Shown: positions 11,927-22,076 of the stretch, piece after piece | Layout: every line of letters starts with the position of its first letter | How positions within the stretch are numbered: the first letter of the stretch is position 1 | DNA from: Diabrotica undecimpunctata | Taxonomy: Eukaryota; Arthropoda; Insecta; Coleoptera; Chrysomelidae | Reading direction: 5' to 3' | Assembly (NCBI RefSeq): GCF_040954645.1 | Contig: NC_092804.1 | Location: forward strand, 91,993,862 to 92,057,861 | Length of the DNA stretch: 64,000 nucleotides | Program-made: the position numbers and the translations under genes | Notes under the pieces: model-generated | What the model was told of the DNA's origin: nothing | The model's database searches: none | The model's input: the letters and a program-made list of their open reading frames with translations, nothing else

Positions 11927-12480
11927 GTGCCTCTTGGATTGCAAGAAGACATTTTATTAATTCTGGGTGATGATAATAATGTAAAAATATCAGTTGCAAG
12001 CTCCATACAAACAGATTGCCGCTCGATAGGCTCATATTTTAACTTCCGGACTAGAAGAAGATATCTGCAAGCTAGTGGCTCCTCTAGATATAAATCCGGA
12101 AGTAAAAGTAGCAGTAAGTGACTCCACACTTCGCAAAGATGCTCGTTTAGTACTGCTCCAGTAATAAATTGATGCTAGTATGGCAGCTATAGGAATAGCT
12201 TTAACAAACATGCTTGGTGAAAAGGAGGGAGGAAATAAAGAGTATAGCGATGCCAGCCGCTTATTGACAAACATTCATTATTCAGAGTCAGTATCGCGAA
12301 GAGAACTAATAGCCATTAATTTAAACAAAGAAATGGCAGGGGTATTAAAGGATACCCCAATCACTGAATCGCCTTTTGGTAATGATCTTGACAATAAGGT
12401 CAAGACGGCGAAAGAATTGAAGAAATCAGGGCAACAAAAAGGTATTAACATACATACGAGGTATGATTATCCCACTTGCA
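11927..12480 (+). pseudogene. DIRS gag, C-terminal part, frameshifted
   Basis: Successive frames give stretches typical of DIRS gag: EEDICKLVAPLD at ~12055, then NPEVKVAVSDSTLRKDARLVL at ~12095-12155 and IGIALTNMLGE. In 12180-12480 follow SDASRLLTNIHYSES, RRELIAINLNKEM and ESPFGNDLDNKVKTAKELKKS. Such proteins package the element RNA. Frameshifts and a stop near 12168 break the reading. The open frames at 11701-11970 and on the minus strand here are shadows or parts of the broken frame. Identification is from remembered family resemblance. Confidence 0.65.
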
Positions 12481-13110
12481 AAGAAACCAAAACAAATTAT
12501 TACAAACCTTATAAACAAATTAATGCTTAGTGGTGCAATATCTAATGTTGATGATAGTGATGATCAGCATATTTCCAAGGTTTTTGCAATTCCAAAATCA
12601 GATGGATCATACCATCTTATTTTATATCTTAAAAATTTTAATAAAATTGTTGGAAATGTACATTTTAAGATAGAAGATAATAAAGTTGTCAGACTTATAT
12701 CTCCAAGTTGTTCATGTCAAAATTGATTTAAAAGATGCTTACCATTTAATACCGATACAAACATCTCATCGTAAATATTTAAGATTTTCATTTAATAGCA
12801 CTTTATACGAATACAACTGTTTTGCCTTTTGGTTTAAGTTGTGCACCTAGAATATTTACAAAGATATTAAAACCTATTGTAGGAATTCTAACAGAAAAGG
12901 GGGATCTTTTAACAGTATATTTGGATGATTTTCTGATTCTAGGGAAATCATATAAAGAGTGTGAATATAATGAAAAATTAACTGTAGAAATACTAACACA
13001 TTTAGGTTTTTAATTAATCATACTGAAAGCAAAATTACTTCTGCAAATGTGTGCACATATTTGGGGTTTATTTTGACTCAAATAATTTGACAGTAACATT
13101 ACCTAACAGC
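12463..13110 (+). pseudogene. DIRS reverse transcriptase, frameshifted
   Basis: The RT fingers and palm are clear. ISKVFAIPKSDGSYHLILYLKNFNK lies at ~12570-12645 and VKIDLKDAYHLIPIQTSHRKYLRF at ~12717-12785, with the first catalytic Asp in DLKDAYH. MPFGLSCAPRIFTKILKPIV is at 12822, then the catalytic box YLDDFLIL at ~12920. The KSYKECEYN and LTHLGF motifs that follow are typical of DIRS RT. Three frame changes (about 12725, 12815 and 13013) split the domain. The catalytic aspartates survive, but the protein cannot be made as one chain. Confidence 0.85.
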
Positions 13111-13339
13111 AAAAAATTGAAGATTCTAAAGACGCTTAATATTTTTTGCAACTACCTGAGTGTAAAACTAGAAAATTTGAAAAAATTTCAGGAACTTTTA
13201 TATCTGCTTGCCCAGCTATAAAATTTGATTTTTTGCACACAAAAATTATTTGAACATTGAAACAATCATTTGAAAAAGACAAAAGATTTAAGAGGATCAT
13301 GCAGAGCTTTATTACTGACTCATAAGAAACCTTTTTTTA

Positions 13340-13580
13340 AGGCCACTCCACAAACCATTGGTAGATAGATCAAAATTATTCTACAACAGAGTGGCCTGGA
13401 TATAAGTCAGTTTAAAGCACACAGCACACACCACGCCGCAACATCTGCGGCAGCTAGGAAAAGGGTCAGTTTTGACACTATAAGTTGGCGGCAGGTGAGA
13501 CGAAGAATTTTAAGAAACTTGCAAAAAATTTACAATAGGCCCTTAGTTTTAATAAAGAATTTGCAATACGATTTTAAATA
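13340..13580 (+). pseudogene. DIRS tyrosine recombinase, C-terminal fragment
   Basis: About 13380-13575 reads SGLDISQFKAHSTHHAATSAAARKRVSFDTI and ends NRPLVL. The DIRS consensus has HSTRHA and a catalytic tyrosine in FYNRP. Here the Arg of the HxxR box is replaced by His (HSTHHA), while the tyrosine in IYNRP remains. Such enzymes integrate circular DIRS DNA. The N-terminal recombinase half and most of RNase H between the RT and this fragment are not recognisable, suggesting a deletion. Confidence 0.75.
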
Positions 13581-13776
13581 GGTAAAAAGAACCTGATTTA
13601 TACTATATATAATATTTGTAAGGATTTTAGAATATACATTTAGTTAAGGTTGGATTATGTTAAGTAATGTGTTAACTAATTGCCTCAGGGCATTTTTAGA
13701 TACGAACTTTACAGTTTAGGAACATATAATATGTTGGGCATTATTATAATAAAGTTGTTGCAATTACTTTAAACAT

Positions 13777-13881
13777 CTACAATTTATTTATTTATGAGAT
13801 GAGGCCGAATATAATCTTAAGATCAAACGAACTTACCTGAAGTTCGATCTTGATTATATGAGGCCTCATCGAAATAAATAA
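13777..13881 (-). repeat. DIRS internal complementary region
   Basis: The first part (13777-13815) is the reverse complement of the left end 7356-7395. The second part (13816-13881) is the reverse complement of the right end about 14050-14118. The two join with no gap at ATAAT/CTTAAG, giving exactly the head-to-tail junction of the element. This is the classic DIRS-1 ICR arrangement, thought to template completion of the circular copy. Confidence 0.9.
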
Positions 13882-13945
13882 GTCCCAACCCACCCTCACA
13901 TTTTGGAAAAATGCCCATAATATGTTGCAACAACAACTTTCAAAT

Positions 13946-14118
13946 AGACTGAAGAGTATAGACCAGAGATGCTGAGAAGAGGTTTCGAGTTGTTGTTTAT
14001 ACTAACTTTAAAATGTGAGTAATTAGCCATAGGCGGAGATACTACAATTTATTTATTTATTTCGATGAGGCCTCATATAATCAAGATCGAACTTCAGGTA
14101 AGTTCGTTTGATCTTAAG
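13946..14118 (+). repeat. DIRS right inverted terminal repeat with right-end extension
   Basis: 13946-14062 is the inverted copy of 7378-7490. 14063-14118 is a right-end extension found again only in the ICR. The boundary after ATCTTAAG (14118) follows from the ICR junction. Confidence 0.88.
14083..14115 (+). promoter_or_regulatory. Hairpin with a consensus splice donor in its loop
   Basis: Outer arms AAGATC (14083-14088) and GATCTT (14110-14115) and inner arms CGAACTT (14088-14094) and AAGTTCG (14100-14106) fold back on each other. The loop and 3' arm spell CAG/GTAAGT (14095-14103), the full eukaryotic 5' splice consensus. The same sequence lies inverted in the ICR. Use as a splice site is inference. 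Confidence 0.45.
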
Positions 14119-14375
14119 AATAATCTATATAAATGTATACAATTTTTAACAATGCATATTTATAGGTCATTTCCAGTGCCAACGTGCTAATTGTATGTAA
14201 AATGAAACTTTTTAAGGTTTTTAATGTTTGTATGAAAGATGAAACCGTATGACACATAACCGTGAAATTTGTATACCAACCTATAAATCTCTTTTAAAAT
14301 AATACTGACACCTACACATTATCACAATACTACATATAGCCTCACAATAGGCTTTATAATTTACGAGAGATTTAA

Positions 14376-14743
14376 TTTAATGTATTTAAAATTTTACAGG
14401 ATCCAGTATAGATATATTAGATATTCTTTTAGATTTTTTAGATATAATATTTCTTCAACACTGAAGTTAGTCCAATCTGATATTTCTCTGCCAGATTTTG
14501 TCTTTCTTTCCAAGACTTTTCTTCCCTCTACTCTTCCTTGCATGATGGCGCGTAGAAGAGAATATTTATCGTTTCGAACTGTAGCCCAGATACGATGTCC
14601 AGATAGACAATTCGTCTTAACGCTTCTTCGTTTGAGACTTTTACAGTCCAAGGAGTTTTAAGAATACGCCTATATAGCCACATTTCGAATGCCTTAAACT
14701 TTTTTACAGATTTGGCTGTCAGGGTCCAAGCTTCTACCCCATA
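14376..14743 (-). pseudogene. LINE ORF2 C-terminus, left part of a split relic
   Basis: Minus-strand frames carry YGVEAWTLTAKSVKKFKAFEMWLYRRILK (14752-14650) and, after a frame break, LLRAIMQGRVEGRK and ISDWTNFSVEEI (14560-14440), the usual tail of an insect LINE RT polyprotein. The relic continues at 16245 beyond an inserted Tc1 element. Decayed by frameshifts. Confidence 0.75.
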
Positions 14744-14745
14744 TA

Positions 14746-16242
14746 CACACAACGCAAAAGTTTAAGGATATTTTAATTATTTGACAATACCAATGACAGA
14801 AATTTCATGACCATATAAATTTGCTTATACTATAATTGTTGATACAGACACTCACTTCTTATCAAACAAAAAAAAATTGTAAAACTGATAGCAATACGTG
14901 TTTTAGAATGTTTTTTATAAGGGACAAAAAAATCGACATCTTTATGTTTTGTTTATTTTTAATTTTAGTCACTTTATACCATTCTTGCTTAATATGTGAG
15001 TTAAAGATATTGTCTTTTTACCATACAACGACAACATTTCACGTTGAACGAGATAAATAGAGCCGTGAGCCTCCTTCAAGCTGGTATGCGACAAACTCAA
15101 GTTGCTGATCAGCTGGGTGTCTCCCAAAGCGCCGTAAGTCGTTTGTGATATCGGTTTAGAGACACTGAGAGTCCAGCCAAGCAACATCCAGGACGTGGTC
15201 GCTCTACAACTGTCGCTCAAGACCGATATTTAATTTTAAATGCCAAAAGGCAGCCAACAATCACAGCACCCAAGCTGGTTAATGAATTACAGCTTGCACA
15301 TTATGAAACAATTAGCAGCAGTACTGTGAGGAATCGTCTCCAGGAAGCCAATCTTCGTAGTCGGCGACCACTGAGATGTCTACCTCTGTCTAGAGACAAT
15401 CGCGCTGCAAGATTAACCTGGTGTTCAAGAGTTTCAGAATTGGACTGACAATGACTGGGCCACAGTTTTGTTTAGTGACGAGTCTAGATATGGATTTCAT
15501 CCAGATTCTCGTCGAACAAGAGTTTGGAGACGATCTGGAAATAGAGAACGATTACGACATCTTCAAGAAGTGTATGCATACAGAGGTGGTACATTAATGG
15601 TATGGGGCGGAATCATGATTGACGGAAGAACTGACCTCATTTTCCCACGTGGCTTTCTCACAAGTCAGCAATATTTGGACACTATTCTTGAACCTGTTGT
15701 ACGCCCGTTTGCTGCTGCTGTTGGAGAAAATTTTTACTTTATGCATGATAACGCTTACTGGTTGGATAACGAGGGTATTGATGTATTGCCGTGGCCAGCA
15801 CAATCACCGGACTTGAATCCCATTGAGAATGTATGGGACATGCTCCAACGAAGAATTACTCCACATATGGGCAAAATCTACAATGAGTTTCAATTAAAAG
15901 AGCTTCCGAGAGAACAATAGACACAACTACCTCAAGCAGACATTAACAATGTGATTCGGAACATGAACAGTAGATGTAGAGCTGTGATAAACCAACGTGG
16001 TGACCATACTTTATTTTAAGTTTCAATTTCGTATTTTTGACATTTTATGGTGGTATGTGAAACATGGGTGATTTGCAATATATTTTTTTTGCTTCAATTT
16101 TCTGTTTTTTTTGCAATTTATGGTTTTTGACATATTAAACAACAATTGAAACTACAAATTTTGTATTACTTTTTTTAAGTTGATTACAGCTAAACAAAAT
16201 ACGTCTATTTATAAAAATATCCCTAGACTTTTGCGTTGTGTG
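14746..16242 (+). mobile_element. Tc1/mariner element, inactive
   Basis: Inverted ends begin CACACAACGCAAAAGT at 14746 and, inverted, at 16242, followed by similar GGATATTTT. TA target duplications lie at 14744-14745 and 16243-16244. It is inserted in a minus-strand LINE: removing it joins the LINE frame across the TA so that YVWSQLL runs into YGVEAWTLTA. The ends differ at a few positions. Confidence 0.92.
15045..16020 (+). pseudogene. Tc1 transposase pseudogene
   Basis: A Tc1 transposase cuts and rejoins DNA at TA. The helix-turn-helix region (15060-15180) reads NRAVSLLQAGMRQTQVADQL, then SQSAVSRL and a TGA stop at 15147. HTH_Tnp-type sequence (KRQPTITAPKLVNELQ) follows. A frameshift lies near 15422, after RLTWC. 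The catalytic domain 15468-15917 has LFSDESRYGF (first Asp), FMHDNA (second Asp) and PDLNPIENVWD (Glu). Only 25 residues separate the second Asp from the Glu instead of the usual 34, fitting a 27-bp in-frame deletion just after HDNA. A TAG at 15918 ends the frame early; the tail to ~16018 still reads QLPQADINNVI. Inactive. Confidence 0.9.
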
Positions 16243-16244
16243 TA

Positions 16245-17050
16245 GCAGTTGCGACCATACATAACATTCGACGATCTCAATCTAATAACCATACTCAATT
16301 TCTTATTTGTAAACATTGACTTTTATCTGTTTAGTGTAGTCCTATCTTTTTGCTTTATTTGTTAATGATTTCTATAAGAATTTGTAAATCCTCTATATTT
16401 TCTGTCATAATTGGGGTTTAGTCTGCAAATTTTATGTTATTAATGATGCTCACTCCATTCCTTACTTCTTTCCCATAGTGTCTCCTAAAATATTAGTTGG
16501 GAGTACACATTAAACAATTGTGGTAACAACACACATCTCTGGCTGACTCCTTTTTGAATTTCTGCTTGATTTGTCTCTCTATCTTTCACCCGCATGACCG
16601 CTGTTTGATTTTAGTAGATTTTTTATTAAATTAATATCTTGGTATTTAGGTGTATGTGTTTTAATGCATGTATGGGCTTACCAGGTTGAACTATGTCAAC
16701 TACTTTTGAAAATCTATATTAGATATGAATACGTTTTCATTATAATCTCCACATTTTTGTAATAGTACCACCATTACGCACAATTCCTCTTTTGTTCCCA
16801 ATCCACCTCTAAATCCAAACTATGTGTTGTCCAATTGTTCTTCACATTTTTGATTGATAGACGATTTAATGTTGTTATTAATCGGATGACATTTATGACT
16901 TTTATTAAATTTTGATAATCGTTACAAATCAAATCTTTTAGTGACATATTATTCTTTTAATTTTTACTTCTCATTTAATGTCTATGTTTTGTTAGTTACT
17001 TTTAGAGTAAATATATGATGACTGACATTATTCCCACTTGATTCTTTTGT
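16245..17050 (-). pseudogene. LINE ORF2 RT domain, right part of the relic split by Tc1
   Basis: Minus-strand reading, heavily decayed, shows in order FGFRGGLGTKEELCV and VLLQKC (~16820-16760), a GVSQRCVLLPQLFNVYS motif (~16545-16495) and a NNIKFAD remnant (~16440), then a degenerate NCYVWSQLL joined across the Tc1 insertion to YGVEAWTLTA. This order matches an insect LINE RT. The 5' limit near 17050 is uncertain. Confidence 0.65.
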
Positions 17051-17169
17051 TTCAGTTATTGCTCTAGCCTAATTTGACATTTTCTTCCTTCAAATCATCA
17101 AATTTTCATGGTTTGTTTATATTTCGTTATAGTAAAATTCATATTTTCCACTAAGCCTAACATATGCAG

Positions 17170-18330
17170 CAGCAGTGTCATCAAACCGAAATAATCCAGT
17201 TGTGCATAACGTTTTTGCTAATCGATTTACAAATAAATTTTAACAAACACATCAAATTGATCATCCTTTTTATTTTCGTATACGATCATACTTATCCAAA
17301 TTAAATTTTCAATTCCAAACAAACCTAAGATGTCAGAGATATCGTCAACCGTCATTAAACAAAAGTTTCGTACACTATTAAACAGATATGGCAATACCTA
17401 CAGCGTATACACCGATGCATCAAAAAATGAAGACAGAGTTGGGGCAGCAATTTATTCGGAAGACATCTCAGTTTCCAATTGTCGTCAATTACAACCATCT
17501 TTTCAGCTGAATTATTCGTAATTCTAAAAGCACTATCGTTAATACAAAACAAAAACCAAGAAATATGTATAATAATCACAGATTCTCTAAATTCATTATC
17601 CTCACTGACTCAATAATTATACTGTGACAACCCCCTTCTACTTCTTAGTAAAAAAGAACATAAAAACATTTCAAATAAGAAAATCCAAGTTCATTTTTTA
17701 TGGGTACCTTCTCATGTCAGAATTGAAGGTAACGAAGTTGTAGATAAACTAGCTAAAAACGCTCCAACTAACCTGATGTCCGAAGAAAGTAACATATTGG
17801 TACAAAACGATTTAAACTATAAACTTATACTTAAAACAAAAAATAATTCAAAAATGGCAACAAACTTGGAACAACACTCCATCAGGGCTTTATGAAGTCA
17901 ACAAACATCCACATCTTTGGAAACCAAAAATAAAAGACAGAAGAGAGCATGTGATACTTACCCGTCTCCGTATCGGCCATACACGACTTACTCATGGCTA
18001 TTTACTACAGCGCAAAAATAAACCAGTTTGTGAAGTGTCCAACCGTGTTCTAACGTTAAAACATTTTTTAATACAGTGTCCTAAATATAACAGTGAACGA
18101 AATATAGCATACCCAACTGCCCTAGAAGAAAATACAGATACCCAAAGAATAATTTCTTATCTTAAAGACCGTCTTTAAAGAACTTCTTCATAAGATTTAA
18201 AACATACATTGTAATACGCATACATATTATTATTATTAATTCTAAACTAATGTATATACACTATTTGTATCAACTGTAACATTAATCTAAATACGCTAAT
18301 GCTTCTGCGTGGTAGATGCGTTTAAAAAAA
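17170..18330 (+). pseudogene. I/Jockey-like LINE 3' end with RNase H domain
   Basis: The frame 17330-17519 carries the RNase H start VYTDASKNEDRVGAAIYSED. After frame breaks follow IITDSLNSLSSL at ~17575-17615, VHFLWVPSHVRIEGNEVVDKLAKNA at ~17690-17765 and, at 17951-18175, LTRLRIGHTRLTHGYLL with a CPKYNSERN motif. RNase H followed by the RLRIGHTxLTHxxL tail is typical of I-clade and some Jockey-like LINEs. The RT and everything upstream are absent. The 3' untranslated part ends near an A-run at 18325-18333. Confidence 0.8.
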
Positions 18331-18339
18331 AAGTATTTA

Positions 18340-18910
18340 TATTAGATTATAGATTATATTAGATTTATATTAGATTAGATATTCAGTTTTGTGAATGGCT
18401 TAAAATTAATTCGTAGTTTATTTTTATTATATTTAAGGCAATCATTTAGATTTTTTTCACTTCAGCAACAAAAGTTTTGGTTGTGCAATGTATCGTCTAC
18501 ATGAAAGTCCTAGTATCTACTGTTATCAGTTAATCATTTGTGTAAATGTAATACTGTGTAGGTGCCATTACGCTACCCCAAGCGAGACCATTCATCTGCG
18601 TTCTTCATCTTACCATTGAATGATACGAAAAATCTTCTATTCTGTAGATATACGCGGATAAAACAAGTAATGTTTTTATCTAAGGCGATGCCATACAGTT
18701 TTGGAGAAATGTTCTCTAATTTAATATGTCGTAAGTGGCATTTAGATTGACAAATACCACCCCTGATACCCGATATCTTTCGTACTCGTTGTTGCTTTTT
18801 GCAAAAACGGGTACGTTATTACGTACGTTAATAAGTATAAGGAATAAAAATAAATAAGCAAGAAGAATATAAGTGATATATATTTAAACTAAGTGACAGA
18901 AAAAAGAATA
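18340..18910. other. AT-rich spacer, nothing recognised
   Basis: Contains a 62-codon open frame at 18562-18750 with no family resemblance or other coding sign. I do not call it a gene. Confidence 0.4.
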
Positions 18911-18911
18911 T

Positions 18912-18999
<88 letters not shown>
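18911..18999. repeat. (AT)n microsatellite
   Basis: About 88 bases of TA dinucleotide repeat with one interruption (TACATA near 18930). Confidence 0.95.
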
Positions 19000-19001
<2 letters not shown>

Positions 19002-19176
19002 CTTCTAAATTAAAAATTAAATTTTGATATGCCTGACAACGAAAGATACAAAAACACAATTATTTAAAGTTGAAAATAATAATAGCTTGTACAAGCGACA
19101 AAGCATTTAAAACAATAAGACCGAACATATTATATGTAATTGTAATAGATATGTTGCCGAGAATCAAGTTACCCTA

Positions 19177-20184
19177 TCATCATCATTTTGGCTTTACAAC
19201 CCTGTGTGGGTCCTAGCCTCCCCAAGAATTTTTCTCCAGTCGTCCCTATCCATCGCCTTCCTCCGCCAAGCACGTATTCCCATATTTCTCATGTCTTCAT
19301 CGATGTTATCTAGGAATCTTGTTCTGGGTCTTCCTCTTCTTCTTTGACCAATAGGTCTATCAAGGAGCGTTTTTCTAGCTGGGTCGGTTTGCTCCATCCG
19401 CATTACATAGCCTACCCACCTCAGACGTCCTATCTTTATGTGTTTTACGATATCTGGTTCCTGGTATATCCTATGGAGTTCGAAGTTGTATCGTCTTCTC
19501 CAGACACCATTTTCATTTACCGCTCCATAGATGCGCCTTAGTATTTTTCTTTCGAAACATCCTAACATGTTTTCATTGCTTTTTGTTAAAGTCCAGATTT
19601 CTGAACCATATGTTAGGACTGGGCGTATTATTGTTTTGTAGAGTTTTACTTTTGTATTTCTTGATATAACTGTAGATTTAAAAAGGAGATTAAGCCCAAA
19701 ATAGCATCTATTAGCCGTGCAAATTCTGCGGTTTATCTCTGCGGTAGTGTCATTTTCAGTATTGACGAGCGTTCCCAGGTATACAAATTCGTTAACTGCT
19801 TCGATGATGTCATTTTCTATAACAAGTGGCCGTAGTGTTTGTGGTTGCGTACCTATTTTCATGTATTTTGTTTTATTGGTGTTTATTATTAAACCCATTT
19901 TTGTAGCCGCTTCCTTTAATGCTACGTACGCCTCTCGTGCTGCGTTTTCCGTTCTCCCAACAATATTGATATCATCAGCATATGCTAAGATTTGCACAGA
20001 TTTGTTATATATTGAACCGGTAGTTGTGATTTGTGACGTACGTATTACTTTTTCCAAAGCTAGATTAAATAGTATACAGGAGAGTGGGTCTCCCTGACGT
20101 AGCCCGTTATTTGTTTTAAAAGGTTAAGAGAGTTCCCCCTGGATTCGTACTTTGCATTCAACTTTTTCAAGGGTTCCCTAGTTC
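19177..20184 (-). pseudogene. 5'-truncated LINE (RT to C-terminus) with 15-bp target duplication
   Basis: The minus-strand frame 20057-19194 codes the second half of a LINE RT: ILAYADDINIVGR (catalytic box), INTNKTKYMKIG, VNEFVYLGTLVN, IRPVLTYGSEIWTL and CFERKILRRIYGAV. It ends WRKILGEARTHTGL. Upstream, in another frame, NNGLRQGDPLSCILFN is visible to ~20100. The 3' end has a short TCATCATCAT (ATG-type) tail at 19177. Identical 15-bp flanks AATCAAGTTACCCTA lie at 19162-19176 and 20185-20199. Only the last 1.0 kb inserted, typical of aborted target-primed reverse transcription. The C-terminal frame is still open over 287 codons, so this insertion is younger than the other LINE relics here. Confidence 0.9.
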
Positions 20185-20199
20185 AATCAAGTTACCCTA

Positions 20200-20919
20200 A
20201 GGTACCCAAATATTTCTTCATTTAGTATCTGCCATAAGTGTTTCCATGTGTTTATGTGTATCTAAAATATAGTATATAGGATATTGAATTCCCTACATTT
20301 AAAAATCGAAATATTGAAATTAGACAGTAAAAAATTGGAATTTTAAGAATGATTTATAAATTGTTATAATTTAAATTTTACTACTCCATGAAACAAATAT
20401 TTTATACGTCATAAACTGTAGCAATTGAAACATCGGAACGTACATTTATATAATAAATATTTCAGTGCCAACGCATTTAAAAAAAATACTAATAAATAAA
20501 AATGAACTCTTGCCTTTTCCAAGTTTATAATAGACACTACTTAAGTTTAAAAATAATTAAAGCAAGTAATATAAATTACCACCCTAAAATATTTAACTGC
20601 ATTAACCAAGTATTTGTGACATTTCTCGATGACTAAATTGATTGATATTTAAATAAATTTGAAGTTTCAAAATGTACCTGCTGTAAAATTTGAAAGTCTA
20701 CGACTAATCAAATTATTGGCAACATCGCAAGAGTTTAGTTGTGTACGCGAAAGTATATATACGGATCCCAAAAGTGTTTTAACCTATTACAGAGTTCACT
20801 TAATCCTACGTGTTGCTTGGAGTCTACATAAAGCGCTACGCAGATAATAATATACACGGTGTATATTCCACTGGAGTTAGTATAATACCGTTTTAGAACG
20901 GAGCTTACATTAACCGCTA

Positions 20920-20922
<3 letters not shown>
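20200..20922. other. AT-rich spacer, nothing recognised
   Basis: No coding or structural signal beyond base composition; short open frames look random. Confidence 0.4.

Positions 20923-20995
<73 letters not shown>
20923..20995. repeat. (TA)n microsatellite abutting a transposon end
   Basis: Seventy-odd bases of TA repeat run directly into CAGGGTGTCC at 20996, the start of a DNA transposon. The insertion probably used or seeded this TA tract. Confidence 0.95.
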
Positions 20996-20998
<3 letters not shown>

Positions 20999-22076
20999 GG
21001 TGTCCAAGAAAATAGTGCATTCCTTAAAGGTATGGGCTGAGTGTAGCATTTAAAACAAAAAAGTCTTATAACATTTTTTTATAAAGTCAACCGTTTTCAA
21101 AAAAAAATATATATTAAATTTAATCCATTTGATTAGTGTCCACAGAAAAGCAAATACATCCGGCAACGTTGCGCTCCAAAAGGTATGGGCAGAATGCGAT
21201 AGTTTAATTTATTTTGATACAGAAAAGGTACTTACCCGTAGCTCAAGAATAAATAGTATTGTCATGTTTTCGATTCGCGAGTATCACGATATGTTAATTA
21301 CCTACGTACGGTGAAGCCCACTGTGACAGTAATAGGGCTGTTAGACTTTATGTTGAACGCTATCCCGAACGACGACATCCTAATGCCCGAAGTTTTGTGA
21401 ACGTGTCCCAAAGGTTATTAGAGACGGGTTGTGTGATACCTAAAAAAACTAGCGGTAGAACACGAAGTAACCGTAGACTAAATGCAGAAGATGTGGTTTT
21501 TTATAATATAGTCAGTAATAATCCAAGAGTAAGTACCTACTCGATCTGTGGCTAGAATGGTTGGCATTTCAAAACACATTGTTCACAATGTGTGCAGATG
21601 AAGCTTGTTTTACGAGAAATGGTGTGTTTAATTTTCACAATTGTCACGTGTGGAGTGATGAAAACCCGTATGCTATACGTAGGACAAATTTTCAAAAACA
21701 ATTTAGTATAAATTTATGGGCCGGGATTATTGGTAATCGTCTGGTTGGACCGTACGAACTTCCCAGAAGATTGAATGGAGAATCCTATTTTAATTTATTT
21801 ATTGTAATAATAATTTTCCATGTACCTATGTAAAAACAGTATTCAAACTCTAATTATTAAATATTTAATAAAAACAAATACATGCTTTTTCTCTATCACT
21901 GTTATCAGTATCAATACATATTATGCCTAACGATCGATGATTCATGATAGCTGATTTACAGTAATATTAACGAAGAATAACAAGGAACGCAACGTTGCCG
22001 GCTGTATTTCCTTTTCTGCGAACAATAATCAAATGGATTAAAATTAATAATTTTTTTTTTTGAAAACGGTTAACTT
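20996..22076 (+). mobile_element. DUF4817-type DNA transposon, truncated at right
   Basis: Long inverted repeats: about 21085-21190 on the left is the reverse complement of about 21975-22076 on the right (shared stretches include ACCGTTTTCAAAAAAA, TAATCCATTTGATTA and CCGGCAACGTTGCG). The outer ~90 bases of the left end, starting CAGGGTGTCC, have no counterpart on the right, where TA-rich DNA follows instead. The right end is therefore truncated or replaced. Confidence 0.75.
21262..21833 (+). pseudogene. DUF4817/DDE transposase pseudogene
   Basis: It begins MFSIREYHDMLITY, matching the start of the insect DUF4817 helix-turn-helix domain. After a small CGTA duplication that shifts frame (~21305) follow CDSNRAVRLYVERYPERRHPN and SFVNVSQRLLETG, then RLNAEDVVFYNIVSNNPRVST and ARMVGISKH. 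A deletion joins this to the catalytic part at ~21590: DEACFTRNGVFNFHNCHVW (first Asp region), INLWAGIIGNRLVGPYELPRRLNGESY. The sequence ends before the second catalytic Asp. Inactive. Confidence 0.75.

Larger units (their letters stand above)
7356..14118 (+). mobile_element. DIRS-type (tyrosine-recombinase) retrotransposon, decayed but structurally complete
   Basis: DIRS elements copy through RNA and integrate as circles using a tyrosine recombinase. They carry inverted terminal repeats plus an internal complementary region (ICR) that matches the joined ends. All three parts are visible: inner inverted repeats 7378-7490 and 13946-14062, a left-end extension 7356-7377, a right-end extension 14063-14118, and an ICR at 13777-13881 that is the reverse complement of right end joined to left end. 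Inside, in order, are a gag start, a 4-kb tandem array, the rest of gag, DIRS-type RT and a tyrosine recombinase C-terminus. All coding parts have stops or frameshifts. At about 6.8 kb it is in the family's size range only because of the array; RNase H and the N-terminal recombinase are missing or unrecognisable. Confidence 0.9.

Noticed and set aside
18562..18750. 62-codon frame
   Set aside because: No resemblance, no neighbours, expected by chance.
20735..21049. 104-codon frame with (IY)n
   Set aside because: Translation of the TA microsatellite.
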